A DNA stretch of 23,412 nt. It comes from a virus. Of the stretch, positions 7,620-14,141 are shown one piece after another. Within the stretch, counting starts at the first letter, position 1; every line of letters begins with the position of its first letter. The DNA is taken from positions 1 to 23,412 of the IMG/VR virus record IMGVR_UViG_3300026512_000061; one strand, given 5' to 3'. The translations under genes were made by a program, and so were the position numbers. The notes beneath the pieces are model-generated. The model did not search any database. It was not told the origin of the DNA and was given only the letters and a program-made list of their open reading frames with translations.

Positions 7620-8624
7620 TTAAAGAAGTTTTAACTTCAATTTACCTTTAAATCCTCTTTGGATATTATCTAATATAAGATGTTTAACCATTTCTTTACT
7701 CCAGCCATTCTGTATCAACTCATTAAAATCTTTGGCGGTTATTGCTTCTCCACCATACACTTTTGGCCAAACAAAAACATAATAATCATCTACATATTTT
7801 AGACTTTGCTCTTTTGAAGCAATATCATAATTTTGATTGTCTAAACAAAATACAGGTTTTTCAAGTTTATCTAACAGATCTTGTGGAAAACTTATACCTA
7901 AATTTGCCACAATTCTATTAAGAGGTAATCCGCTACTTAAAGCATCAAATACTGATTCAAATATAAAAACAGCTTTATCCCAGTCAACATTAAATATGTT
8001 CCACACCTTTAAACCGTGATTTGGCAAAAATGTATAAAATTCTTTTTTATATAACTTTCTTGCTTGAAATCCGTATAGTTTACCATCTTTTTCAAGTGGT
8101 GTTATGATACTGTCTTTTATATAAAGTGTTTTATCTTTTAATTTAACATTTTCTTTACAATAATAGAATAAATCTTTAAATTGTTTCAATCCTCTTTTTA
8201 TCAGATAATCTTCAGCAGGCGTTCCTTCAACAGGAACAAATTCTTTTGGTAAATCAAAAAGAATAAAATCTTTTTGAATCTGCTTATTGATTTCTTCTAC
8301 TTCTTCAAGTTGTTTAGATTTATTTTTAAGTTTATCTAAATATTCTTTTCTTGTTTCTGCTTTATACTGTTCATAAAGACTCATATCCACTGTTTTAAGA
8401 TATGTTTTTAATGCTCCTGTAAATCCACAGTTGAAACATTTTACAAGAGGTTTTTCTAAATAATGATCATAATAAAAATGTAAGCGTTGTTTTCTATTCC
8501 AACTTTTACCCTCTCTACATATAGGGCAGCAAATAGCTGTATCACAATCTTTTTCTTTTGGAGGGAGTTCACTAATATTTGTTAATTTAAAATAATATTT
8601 GTCTCTTTCATTCAATTGACACAT
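7620..8624 (-). CDS. 61: DNA primase, T4 gp61 type
   Basis: Makes short RNA primers for lagging-strand synthesis, in T4 together with the gp41 helicase. From the preferred start the protein has 334 residues (T4 gp61: 342). It begins with a zinc-binding domain (CCPIC, C33/C36, and CFNC, C63/C66), followed by a linker helix region and a TOPRIM-like domain with VFIFESVFDALSS (the catalytic Glu) and VFCLDNQN (acidic pair position). The open frame extends to 8708 inside the RNase H gene, but ATG at 8624 is chosen because GGAG lies just upstream in the same GGAGTTAAA context as other genes. It begins one base after the RNase H stop. No promoter lies between, so it is co-transcribed with the RNase H gene. 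Confidence 0.9.
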   Translation of the reverse strand: MCQLNERDKYYFKLTNISELPPKEKDCDTAICCPICREGKSWNRKQRLHFYYDHYLEKPLVKCFNCGFTGALKTYLKTVDMSLYEQYKAETRKEYLDKLKNKSKQLEEVEEINKQIQKDFILFDLPKEFVPVEGTPAEDYLIKRGLKQFKDLFYYCKENVKLKDKTLYIKDSIITPLEKDGKLYGFQARKLYKKEFYTFLPNHGLKVWNIFNVDWDKAVFIFESVFDALSSGLPLNRIVANLGISFPQDLLDKLEKPVFCLDNQNYDIASKEQSLKYVDDYYVFVWPKVYGGEAITAKDFNELIQNGWSKEMVKHLILDNIQRGFKGKLKLKLL

Positions 8625-8625
8625 T

Positions 8626-9690
8626 TTAACTCCATTCATCCAGCTCAGAAGTTTTGTGATTATTTTGATGTAAATTTTCCTGAACCTTTGACTGCATTGA
8701 AAAATCATTCATATTCATAAATTGTTCATTTAGATTAAATTTTAAAAGGAACTTTTGAATACACTGTCCATTATATTCAACTTCTTTTTCAAGATAAGTT
8801 TTCCAAATTTTTTCTTCTACTTTTTTAGGAATAAAATCAAAATCAATTAATTGTTGATTCCTTTTATAATTATACTTAAATTTTTTAGAAAGTAAAGCTT
8901 CTTTGAAATGTCCTTCTCTCAAAAATTTTAATGCTGTTTTTTCACCAAATCTTGCTTTTTTATAGATATCTTTATCAGGGCATTTTTCTTCAAATTCCTT
9001 TTTAATTTTTTCAAATAAATCTTTATACTCAAATTCAAGTTTATCTACATCATAAACAAATACATTATTTTCTTTTAAAAATTTTATAAAGTCTGTAGAA
9101 TATTCTAACCCTTCGCGAACGCTTGGAACATTATCAGATTTATCTCCAATTAGCACATGAATATCTTTAAACAATTTAATATTTTCTAAACTATCTTCAA
9201 TTTCTTTTTGTTTTATCGGATCATACATTCTTGCATTATAAAGAAGGCATTGTTTCATATCTTTATCAGAAGTTACAACAATAGTTCCTTCAATTCTTTT
9301 TGACAATACAGCAATAATATCATCTGCTTCAACACCATCAACTTTTATTACTTTATAAGGAAAGCATTTATCTAAAATATTTATGAAAGCCTCTAATTTA
9401 CTAAAATATTCATTAAAGTTAATATCACTTTCATCTCTATTTTTCTTTCTATGTCCTTTATATTCAGGATAAATTTCTTTTCTCCAGTTGTTTTTTCCAT
9501 CGATAGCAAGAACAATTTCATTGTTTGGAAATTTTCTTGAAATATGTCTCAAAGAATTGAGCATAAGATGATAGAACATTGGCATAAATTCATCAGTTAT
9601 ATATTTTTTGTTGGATTTTTTAGGTTTTGCGAGAGAAATTGCAGTGTATAAGTTTCTATGCCCGAGATGGCTAAAGTCTACTATTACCAT
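8626..9690 (-). CDS. rnh: RNase H, 5'-3' exonuclease of the FEN/T4 Rnh family
   Basis: Removes RNA primers from Okazaki fragments. The 354-residue product shows the acidic metal-binding set of T4 RNase H and flap nucleases: VIVDFSH (D5), LAIDGKNNWR (D64) followed by the YPEYKGHRKK helical-arch motif, VDGVEADDII (E121, D123, D124), VTSDKDMKQ (D142, D144) and LIGDKSDNVP (D183, D186) before a helix-hairpin-helix-like ARFGEKTALKFL. It is about 50 residues longer than T4 RNase H, mainly at the C-terminus, which may carry the SSB contact region. It lies between gp32 and gp61 genes, and a terminator-like hairpin precedes it. Confidence 0.93.
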   Translation of the reverse strand: MVIVDFSHLGHRNLYTAISLAKPKKSNKKYITDEFMPMFYHLMLNSLRHISRKFPNNEIVLAIDGKNNWRKEIYPEYKGHRKKNRDESDINFNEYFSKLEAFINILDKCFPYKVIKVDGVEADDIIAVLSKRIEGTIVVTSDKDMKQCLLYNARMYDPIKQKEIEDSLENIKLFKDIHVLIGDKSDNVPSVREGLEYSTDFIKFLKENNVFVYDVDKLEFEYKDLFEKIKKEFEEKCPDKDIYKKARFGEKTALKFLREGHFKEALLSKKFKYNYKRNQQLIDFDFIPKKVEEKIWKTYLEKEVEYNGQCIQKFLLKFNLNEQFMNMNDFSMQSKVQENLHQNNHKTSELDEWS

Positions 9691-9712
9691 TTTTAACTCC
9701 TTATTTTTATAG

Positions 9713-9740
9713 AAAAGGGTATAAGAAAATCTTATAGCCC
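9713..9740 (-). terminator. Terminator-like hairpin behind gene 32
   Basis: On the minus strand GGGCTATAAGA pairs with TCTTATACCC (10 pairs with one bulged C, TTT loop) and is followed by TTTTC. The stem includes the gp32 stop codon. The U-run is short and RNase H and primase genes downstream have no visible promoter of their own, so partial termination is likely. Confidence 0.5.
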
Positions 9741-10730
9741 ATCTAAAAGAGAATCTAAATCGTCGTCACTTACAGAAGGTGCTACAGAAGCTTTAGGCTT
9801 TTCTTGCACAGGTTCAGATTTAGGTTCTTCTTTTACTTCTTGTTTTGGTGCTGACGTTTCATTAATAGGGTTTGGTTTTGTAATAGATTTTTTGAATAGT
9901 TTTCTATTAGGATTGCTAATATCATCATAAGGTTCTGTGATTATCTCAGATCCATTTCTTAATAGAAATTCTTCAAGTTCTGTTCCAGCGATGGCTTTTT
10001 TAAATCTTGCAAGAAGTTTTTCATAAGGTTCAAATGTATCTTCTCCAAGAATAATTTCATTCAAATCATAACAATTTTCTTCAATAAATCTTTTTGCTTC
10101 TTCAACATCTGTAAATAGCGCACTAGGTTTATCAAATGTTGTATTGTCATAATTTGGAAAATCTTTTTTAGATTTTTTAGTTCTTACAAGAATCATATTT
10201 GCACCATCAATTGGGTCAAATACATTAATAGGTTGAATACCAGCATCTCTTAAATCTTCTGATGGATTTAATACAGCTTTAATTTTATCAAGTAATTTTA
10301 CACCATACGTCCAGTAAAATACTTTTCCATTATTGTCAGGATTTCCATTGTCTTTAATAACATAAACATTACTAGCAAATTTTGTTTTTCTACTGATTTG
10401 TTTTGCGAATTCTTTGGCTTCATCTGTTCCAATAGCATTTAATTCATAATAAATATCTGATACTGGACAAGGCTTTCCAATGGTTTGTGGTGATTTTGCT
10501 CTATAATATTTTACATTTCCTGTTTTATCTTGGAATCTTATATAGTGCTCAAAATATTTTACAATAGGAACATCATTAATGTTTTTTTGAGGTAGAAGTC
10601 TAATAACAGCACTTCCATTCCCTTTTTCATCTGTCGTTAGATCCCATTCTCTTTCGTCACCATATTTTTTCTTTGGTTCAAAAACTTGTTGTAGTTGTTG
10701 TGTTAAGGCATTTGTGTCAAATAGTCCCAT
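9732..10730 (-). CDS. 32: Single-stranded DNA-binding protein, T4 gp32 type
   Basis: Coats ssDNA cooperatively and recruits replication, recombination and repair proteins. The 332-residue sequence follows gp32: an N-terminal basic segment for cooperativity (MGLFDTNALTQQLQQVF, KKK), the OB-fold core with VIRLLPQKN, KYFEHYIRF, then SNVYVIKDNGNPDNNGKVF matching the T4 ANILVVKDPAAPENEGKVF segment, and an acidic tail ending DDDLDSLLDGL that in T4 binds partner proteins. Two of the four T4 zinc ligands seem missing: H62 and C88 are present but the motif CPVC is CPVS (S91), and no cysteine matches T4 C77. Start ATG at 10730 has AAAAGG upstream inside a 9-nt repeat array that may be its translational operator. 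Confidence 0.95.
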   Translation of the reverse strand: MGLFDTNALTQQLQQVFEPKKKYGDEREWDLTTDEKGNGSAVIRLLPQKNINDVPIVKYFEHYIRFQDKTGNVKYYRAKSPQTIGKPCPVSDIYYELNAIGTDEAKEFAKQISRKTKFASNVYVIKDNGNPDNNGKVFYWTYGVKLLDKIKAVLNPSEDLRDAGIQPINVFDPIDGANMILVRTKKSKKDFPNYDNTTFDKPSALFTDVEEAKRFIEENCYDLNEIILGEDTFEPYEKLLARFKKAIAGTELEEFLLRNGSEIITEPYDDISNPNRKLFKKSITKPNPINETSAPKQEVKEEPKSEPVQEKPKASVAPSVSDDDLDSLLDGL

Positions 10731-10799
10731 AATTTACGTCCTTTTCGTTAATTTCGTGTTTTTCGTGTTTTTCGTAGTTTAACGACATGCCGACAGGTC
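10731..10799 (-). promoter_or_regulatory. Gene 32 leader: 9-nt A-rich repeats and GC-rich segment, probable translational operator
   Basis: Reading the minus strand toward the start codon: ACGAAAAAC, ACGAAAAAC, ACGAAATTA, ACGAAAAGG, ACGTAAATT, then ATG. The 9-nt period is unbroken and the fourth unit holds the ribosome binding site. Upstream is an unusually GC-rich stretch (CCTGTCGGCATGTCG) with a TGTCG repeat and possible UCGU/ACGA pairing. In T4, gp32 represses its own mRNA by binding an unstructured repeat region next to a pseudoknot; this layout resembles that, but I could not define a pseudoknot. Confidence 0.55.
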
Positions 10800-10805
10800 A
10801 AAGAA

Positions 10806-11495
10806 TTAAAGCTCTTTTTTAATAGAAAGAATTAATTCAAATGGCTCATCAATATTTTTTAGATAAGCTATTGGATTGTTTGTTTTTGGATTTCTTTTTA
10901 TATATAATGCATATTCACCCTCAGGTATTTTGTTGATATTTAATATATCAAAAACAAACTTACTTTCTTCTTTTGAGTCAATATCTTTTTCATGATAATT
11001 TGGATTTTGATAATTATTATTTGCATCAAGTGTGGTTATTACTAATTTATTTTCAGACGTATCAATTACTAAATCACTATGTCCAAGAATGCTTGAAATT
11101 TTCTTGATATGCTTCAAATCTTCTTTTGATAAATCAAATTCAACAACTGAGTCGACTGACTTAACTTTATCAAATATATCAGGCTTTACTGAAAATTTTT
11201 CAAGCAAATTTATACTTGTGGTTTCATAAATTTGCTTTAATTTCCCATTATTAATAACAACATTTTCTCCATCTTTTTCTAAAAAGACATTTTCGCCGAA
11301 ATAATCCACGAGACTTAAAAATTGCGATAAATTATAAATTCCGAACTTTTCAAACTCTTCTTCACCTAATTCATTTAAATCTATAGACGCCAAAATAGAA
11401 TGATCTGTCGTCAAAACAGTCTTTGGATATTCTATAATAGCTGAATTAGAAATTTGAATTAATTTCTTTAAAATTGGTATAGTATTTTCTAACAT
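10806..11495 (-). CDS. 45: Sliding clamp, T4 gp45 type
   Basis: Trimeric ring that tethers the DNA polymerase and, in T4, activates late transcription. The 229-residue product (T4: 228) has the two-domain clamp pattern: an N-terminal helix ENTIPILKKLIQISN, strand-turn repeats including GIYNLSQFLSLVDYF, which matches the T4 AIYDLNGFLGILSLV segment, EFDLSKEDLKHIKKISSIL opening the second domain (T4: EIKAEDLQQLLRVSRGL), and KFVFDILNINKIPEGEYALYI near the end. It follows the 84-aa gene after 12 bases with AAAAAGGA before ATG. Clamp-loader genes 44 and 62 are not in the window. No promoter lies directly upstream; the one at 11791 serves it. Confidence 0.88.
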   Translation of the reverse strand: MLENTIPILKKLIQISNSAIIEYPKTVLTTDHSILASIDLNELGEEEFEKFGIYNLSQFLSLVDYFGENVFLEKDGENVVINNGKLKQIYETTSINLLEKFSVKPDIFDKVKSVDSVVEFDLSKEDLKHIKKISSILGHSDLVIDTSENKLVITTLDANNNYQNPNYHEKDIDSKEESKFVFDILNINKIPEGEYALYIKRNPKTNNPIAYLKNIDEPFELILSIKKEL

Positions 11496-11507
11496 AATTA
11501 TCCTTTT

Positions 11508-11762
11508 TTAGTTAATTGATTGAATATCAGCAAGTGTTTTTTCGAAGATATGCTCAACCATATTTTTTGCCACTCTTTTAGCTGTTCTTTTATCAGAACA
11601 AGTTTTCAAAGCATCTTCAGTAAATTTTCCTATATATTCTTTTTTTAAATCATCCAAATTATAGCTTTTAAAAACTTCTAATTTATCTTCACCTAAAATA
11701 GCAACCCTTGTATATACTTGAATATCTTCAGCAAGCTTATGTTGTAAATCTAATGAAACCAT
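11508..11762 (-). CDS. Hypothetical protein, 84 aa, upstream of the clamp gene
   Basis: Not recognised. A small mixed-charge, mostly helical protein with a basic C-terminal helix (DKRTAKRVAKNMVEHIFEK). It has a GGAGTTAAA ribosome binding site, is the first gene behind the promoter at 11791, and heads the clamp-SSB-RNase H-primase operon. By position it could be a small replication or transcription partner, but no T4 homologue is evident. Confidence 0.75.
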   Translation of the reverse strand: MVSLDLQHKLAEDIQVYTRVAILGEDKLEVFKSYNLDDLKKEYIGKFTEDALKTCSDKRTAKRVAKNMVEHIFEKTLADIQSIN

Positions 11763-11790
11763 TTTAACTCCTTAATTTTTTTATAATATA

Positions 11791-11819
11791 ATTATATAAT
11801 AATTTTTGAAAAAAGTAAA
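11791..11819 (-). promoter_or_regulatory. Promoter, TTTACT-N17-TATAAT, for the replication operon
   Basis: TTTACTTTT begins at 11819 on the minus strand and TATAAT is at 11791-11796, spacer 17. It would transcribe the 84-aa gene, gp45, gp32, RNase H and gp61 genes. Confidence 0.85.
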
Positions 11820-12080
11820 TCAAAAATAAAATTTTATTTCCAAAAAATTATAACCCTTTCCCATAAATGTTTCATCAACATAGATATCATCAATTTTTTT
11901 ACCAAATTTTTGAAAAACATCTTTGACAATTTCTTTTATTGCTTTTCTATCATAATCACTTAAAGGTGCAAATACAACAAAGGTTATTTCTTGTTCACCC
12001 AAATCTAATATTAAATTTTTAATATTGTATACATCACCCAATGTAATTGCTAGCACTTTTTCTAATTTTTTCTCATTCAT
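11820..12080 (-). CDS. Hypothetical protein, 86 aa
   Basis: Not recognised. The pattern of helix-strand-helix-strand (LEKVLAITLGDVYNI, EQEITFVVFAPLSDYD, RKAIKEIVKDVFQKFGKK, YNFLEIKFYF) suggests a small alpha/beta fold with two to three strands. AAGGAGTTAAA precedes the ATG. Its stop abuts the promoter for the next operon, so it is the last gene of the nucleotidyltransferase operon. Confidence 0.7.
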   Translation of the reverse strand: MNEKKLEKVLAITLGDVYNIKNLILDLGEQEITFVVFAPLSDYDRKAIKEIVKDVFQKFGKKIDDIYVDETFMGKGYNFLEIKFYF

Positions 12081-12089
12081 TTTAACTCC

Positions 12090-12131
12090 TTAAATTTTCC
12101 TGTTATTACAAACATTACATTTCATATTCAT
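12090..12131 (-). CDS. Possible 13-aa CxxC peptide
   Basis: A tiny frame (MNMKCNVCNNRKI) with AAAGG directly before its ATG, four bases after the nucleotidyltransferase stop. The upstream TTATTTTAAAATAAAGGA block and the MNM start match those of the HTH gene at 6758. It could be a remnant of a zinc-binding gene, a leader peptide, or chance. Confidence 0.18.
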   Translation of the reverse strand: MNMKCNVCNNRKI

Positions 12132-12134
12132 CCT

Positions 12135-12923
12135 TTATTTTAAAATAAGATTTTCAAATTCTGATCTTAATCTATTTGGATTCACGTTTTGAATCATATA
12201 TTCAAAATGTTTTCTTGCTTCAGCAAGAGTTTTATTTGACGGAGTAAATCCTTTTTGCGTAAGTTTATATACTCTTAAAACCCTCATAGGATCTTCTATT
12301 ATTCTTTGATGTGGATTACCTTGAAATTGAAACATCCTTTTTGAAGCATTTTCAATACCACTCTTATCAAGTTTGTCTTCAATTTCCATTTTTTGGATAC
12401 TAAAATAAATACAATTTACATCAAAGTCTCTTCTTTCCCAATCTTGTTTTAATGTCCCAGGCTTAAAACCACTATTATCTTTATCACTTCTTAAATTTGC
12501 TATTTCAAAATTTTCACCATTAATATTTACAAGAATTACACCAAAATGAGCACCAACTTCTTGAAACTCAATATTGTGTCTTTTTAATTGCTCTTTAACT
12601 TTTTGAACATTATCAACTACTAAATCAACGTCTTTTGGATCAAATCCGGCAATAACATCTCGTATAAAACCACCCACAATCCAAACTTTAGCTTTTGGAA
12701 CAATCAAATCCAAAAGTTCTAAAAGATTATAATTTGTTTTAATTTTTAATTTAATTTCTGAATTAAAATGCCAAAATAAATCAATTTTTTCTTGAATATG
12801 TTTTGGAAGATATCTTTTAGTCATAGTCAGAATTTCTTCATCTAAAAGATGTTGTAGATGTTCCCATTCTTCGCCTGTGTGCTTTCTTTTTTGAATTTCT
12901 TTTTCTATTGCATTATAAACCAT
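12135..12923 (-). CDS. Shortened CCA-adding/poly(A)-polymerase-like nucleotidyltransferase
   Basis: Class II nucleotidyltransferases add CCA or A tails to RNA 3' ends. After a helical N-terminal extension of about 70 residues, this 262-residue protein shows VWIVGGFIRDV (GG 84-85, R88), DPKDVDLVV with the metal-binding D98-x-D100, WERRDFDVNCIYF (162-174) and IIEDPMRVLRVYKL (208-221). These are the head and neck motifs of the family. Bacterial CCA enzymes are near 400 residues; the body and tail that grip tRNA are mostly missing here. Either the tRNA is held by the unusual N-terminal extension or a different RNA end is the substrate. It is the first gene behind the promoter at 12951, next to the RlaP gene, in keeping with RNA repair. 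Confidence 0.85.
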   Translation of the reverse strand: MVYNAIEKEIQKRKHTGEEWEHLQHLLDEEILTMTKRYLPKHIQEKIDLFWHFNSEIKLKIKTNYNLLELLDLIVPKAKVWIVGGFIRDVIAGFDPKDVDLVVDNVQKVKEQLKRHNIEFQEVGAHFGVILVNINGENFEIANLRSDKDNSGFKPGTLKQDWERRDFDVNCIYFSIQKMEIEDKLDKSGIENASKRMFQFQGNPHQRIIEDPMRVLRVYKLTQKGFTPSNKTLAEARKHFEYMIQNVNPNRLRSEFENLILK

Positions 12924-12950
12924 TTTAACTCCTCAACTTTTCTTATAGTA

Positions 12951-12979
12951 ATTATAATATAATTTTTAAGAAAGGTAAA
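12951..12979 (-). promoter_or_regulatory. Promoter, TTTACC-N17-TATAAT, for the nucleotidyltransferase gene
   Basis: TTTACCTTT begins at 12979 on the minus strand and TATAAT is at 12951-12956, spacer 17. It is the only one of the nine sites with TTTACC rather than TTTACT. Confidence 0.85.
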
Positions 12980-12982
12980 TAG

Positions 12983-13963
12983 TTAAAAAGAAAAATTACA
13001 AACATTTTTCTTAACTATTTTCATTAATAATTTTTCAATTTCATTCCAATTAGCTGTTTTAGGAAGTTTTTCTCTATCGTGTGCAACAAATCTTTCAAAT
13101 CTTTTTTCAGCTTCTTTTTGAAGTTCTTCTAAACTAAATTTTCCTTTTCTTACATCTAGCAAAAATTCTTTTTCTCTTACAGGAAATTCTAATTTCCCTT
13201 TTGAGATTAAATCTTCTCCTTCATTAAGAAGCCTAAATAAATGCATAAAAAATTTAGTATCATAACCATGCTTCTCCCATATTTTAGCTCTATGTGATGT
13301 CATCTGTAATTTTTCTTCAACCATTTTTTCTACTTTTTTAACAAAATAATTTAAAGGGAATGTTAAATTTTTTAGATAAATATTTTTATCATCAACTTTG
13401 TAACCATGTTTTTCTAAATCTACTCTAAATTCAGCAAGCGTTCTATCTGAATTAAATGTTAAAAGTGTGTTTTTAAATCCTTTAAGTTCAGATAAATTTT
13501 CAGCTTTTGAGATACCCTTTTTCATTTGCTGTCTTGCGTATCCTTGAAAGCTATCAAACACCCTTCTATTTATAAACAAATGGTAATTATTTTGAATTTC
13601 TTCAAATTCTGGTGTATTAAAAACAACAACATCTTTACCTTTAGCAAAAAGAAGCTCTACAATATTAGGATTTACATCACCAGCTAATTTTAAAAATTGC
13701 CTTAATTCATATACTTTAATATCAACTGCATCTTTAGTATTTTTTCCAGATTCATCTTTATCTTTTATGGAACAATCAATTTCTTTCACATTTTTAATCC
13801 CAATGTAATATTCAGGATTACCTAAAAATACCCCAACAAAATCTTCATCTGATTCAGGAGTATTTGTCCCATAGAGATGAGAACCTGTTTTTGTTAAAAA
13901 TAATAATTTTCCAAATTCTTGCAATTTTTCGTTTACTCTTTTTAATAATTCTTCTTTTACCAT
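12983..13963 (-). CDS. RlaP-type nucleotidyltransferase (polymerase beta superfamily)
   Basis: The 326-residue protein starts its core with TKTGSHLYGTNTPESDEDFV (residues 25-43; GS at 27-28, metal ligands D39 and D41). This is the signature of the RlaP/YcgL family (PF10127), whose name comes from its frequent link with RNA ligases in RNA-repair operons. The rest contains DIKVYELRQFLKLAGDVNPNIVELL, also typical of this family, then helical segments and a basic C-terminus. Biochemical function in the family is poorly known. The gene stands alone behind the promoter at 14090 and a structured leader, between the 2H phosphodiesterase and CCA-like genes, with Rnl2 nearby. AAAGGAG precedes the ATG. 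Confidence 0.82.
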   Translation of the reverse strand: MVKEELLKRVNEKLQEFGKLLFLTKTGSHLYGTNTPESDEDFVGVFLGNPEYYIGIKNVKEIDCSIKDKDESGKNTKDAVDIKVYELRQFLKLAGDVNPNIVELLFAKGKDVVVFNTPEFEEIQNNYHLFINRRVFDSFQGYARQQMKKGISKAENLSELKGFKNTLLTFNSDRTLAEFRVDLEKHGYKVDDKNIYLKNLTFPLNYFVKKVEKMVEEKLQMTSHRAKIWEKHGYDTKFFMHLFRLLNEGEDLISKGKLEFPVREKEFLLDVRKGKFSLEELQKEAEKRFERFVAHDREKLPKTANWNEIEKLLMKIVKKNVCNFSF

Positions 13964-13976
13964 TCTAACTCCTTTT

Positions 13977-14078
13977 AATTCACTTATCTGAGCCTCTCTA
14001 AGGAATAATCTTTTATTTTTAATATATAATTATTAAAATCACTTAAAAGCTCTTAGAGAGGCTCTAATAAATAAACTA
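13977..14078 (-). promoter_or_regulatory. Structured 5' leader with long conserved stem (copy 2)
   Basis: Minus-strand RNA pairs UUUAUUUAUU-A-GAGCCUCUCUAAG with CUUAGAGAGGCUC-A-GAUAAGUGAAUU. That is 13 inner pairs, one A-A mismatch at the same position as in copy 1, then about 13 outer pairs with G-U pairs, one of them (G-U for A-U) a structure-preserving difference from copy 1. The 57-nt unit between the nine-base arms differs from copy 1 in sequence but has nearly the same length, and holds an 8-bp hairpin (TTTTAATA/TATTAAAA). AAGGAG of the RlaP gene follows at once. Confidence 0.7.
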
Positions 14079-14089
14079 TTTATAGTATA

Positions 14090-14118
14090 ATTATAATATA
14101 ATTTTTTGCAAAAGTAAA
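14090..14118 (-). promoter_or_regulatory. Promoter, TTTACT-N17-TATAAT, for the RlaP-like gene
   Basis: TTTACTTTT begins at 14118 on the minus strand, TATAAT is at 14090-14095, spacer 17. The predicted start is only about 5-10 bases before the 5' arm of the leader stem. Its upstream half is part of a 32-base repeat shared with the promoter at 19796. Confidence 0.85.
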
Positions 14119-14141
14119 TAGTTTAAGGAAAATTTAAGAAT
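14110..14141 (-). repeat. 32-base direct repeat, copy 1 (promoter upstream half)
   Basis: Identical over 32 bases to 19816-19847. It covers the TTTACTTTT box and 23 bases upstream and, in this copy, also the last codons and stop of the 2H phosphodiesterase gene. Confidence 0.85.

Noticed and set aside
8625-8708. Longer N-terminus for the gp61 primase, beginning at 8708
   Set aside because: It would overlap the RNase H gene by over 80 bases and lacks a ribosome binding site; ATG at 8624 has GGAGTTAAA and starts directly before the zinc domain.
14077-14084. T4 late-promoter-like TATAAATA on the minus strand
   Set aside because: Eight A/T bases are expected several times by chance in DNA of this composition, and a full early-type promoter lies a few bases away.
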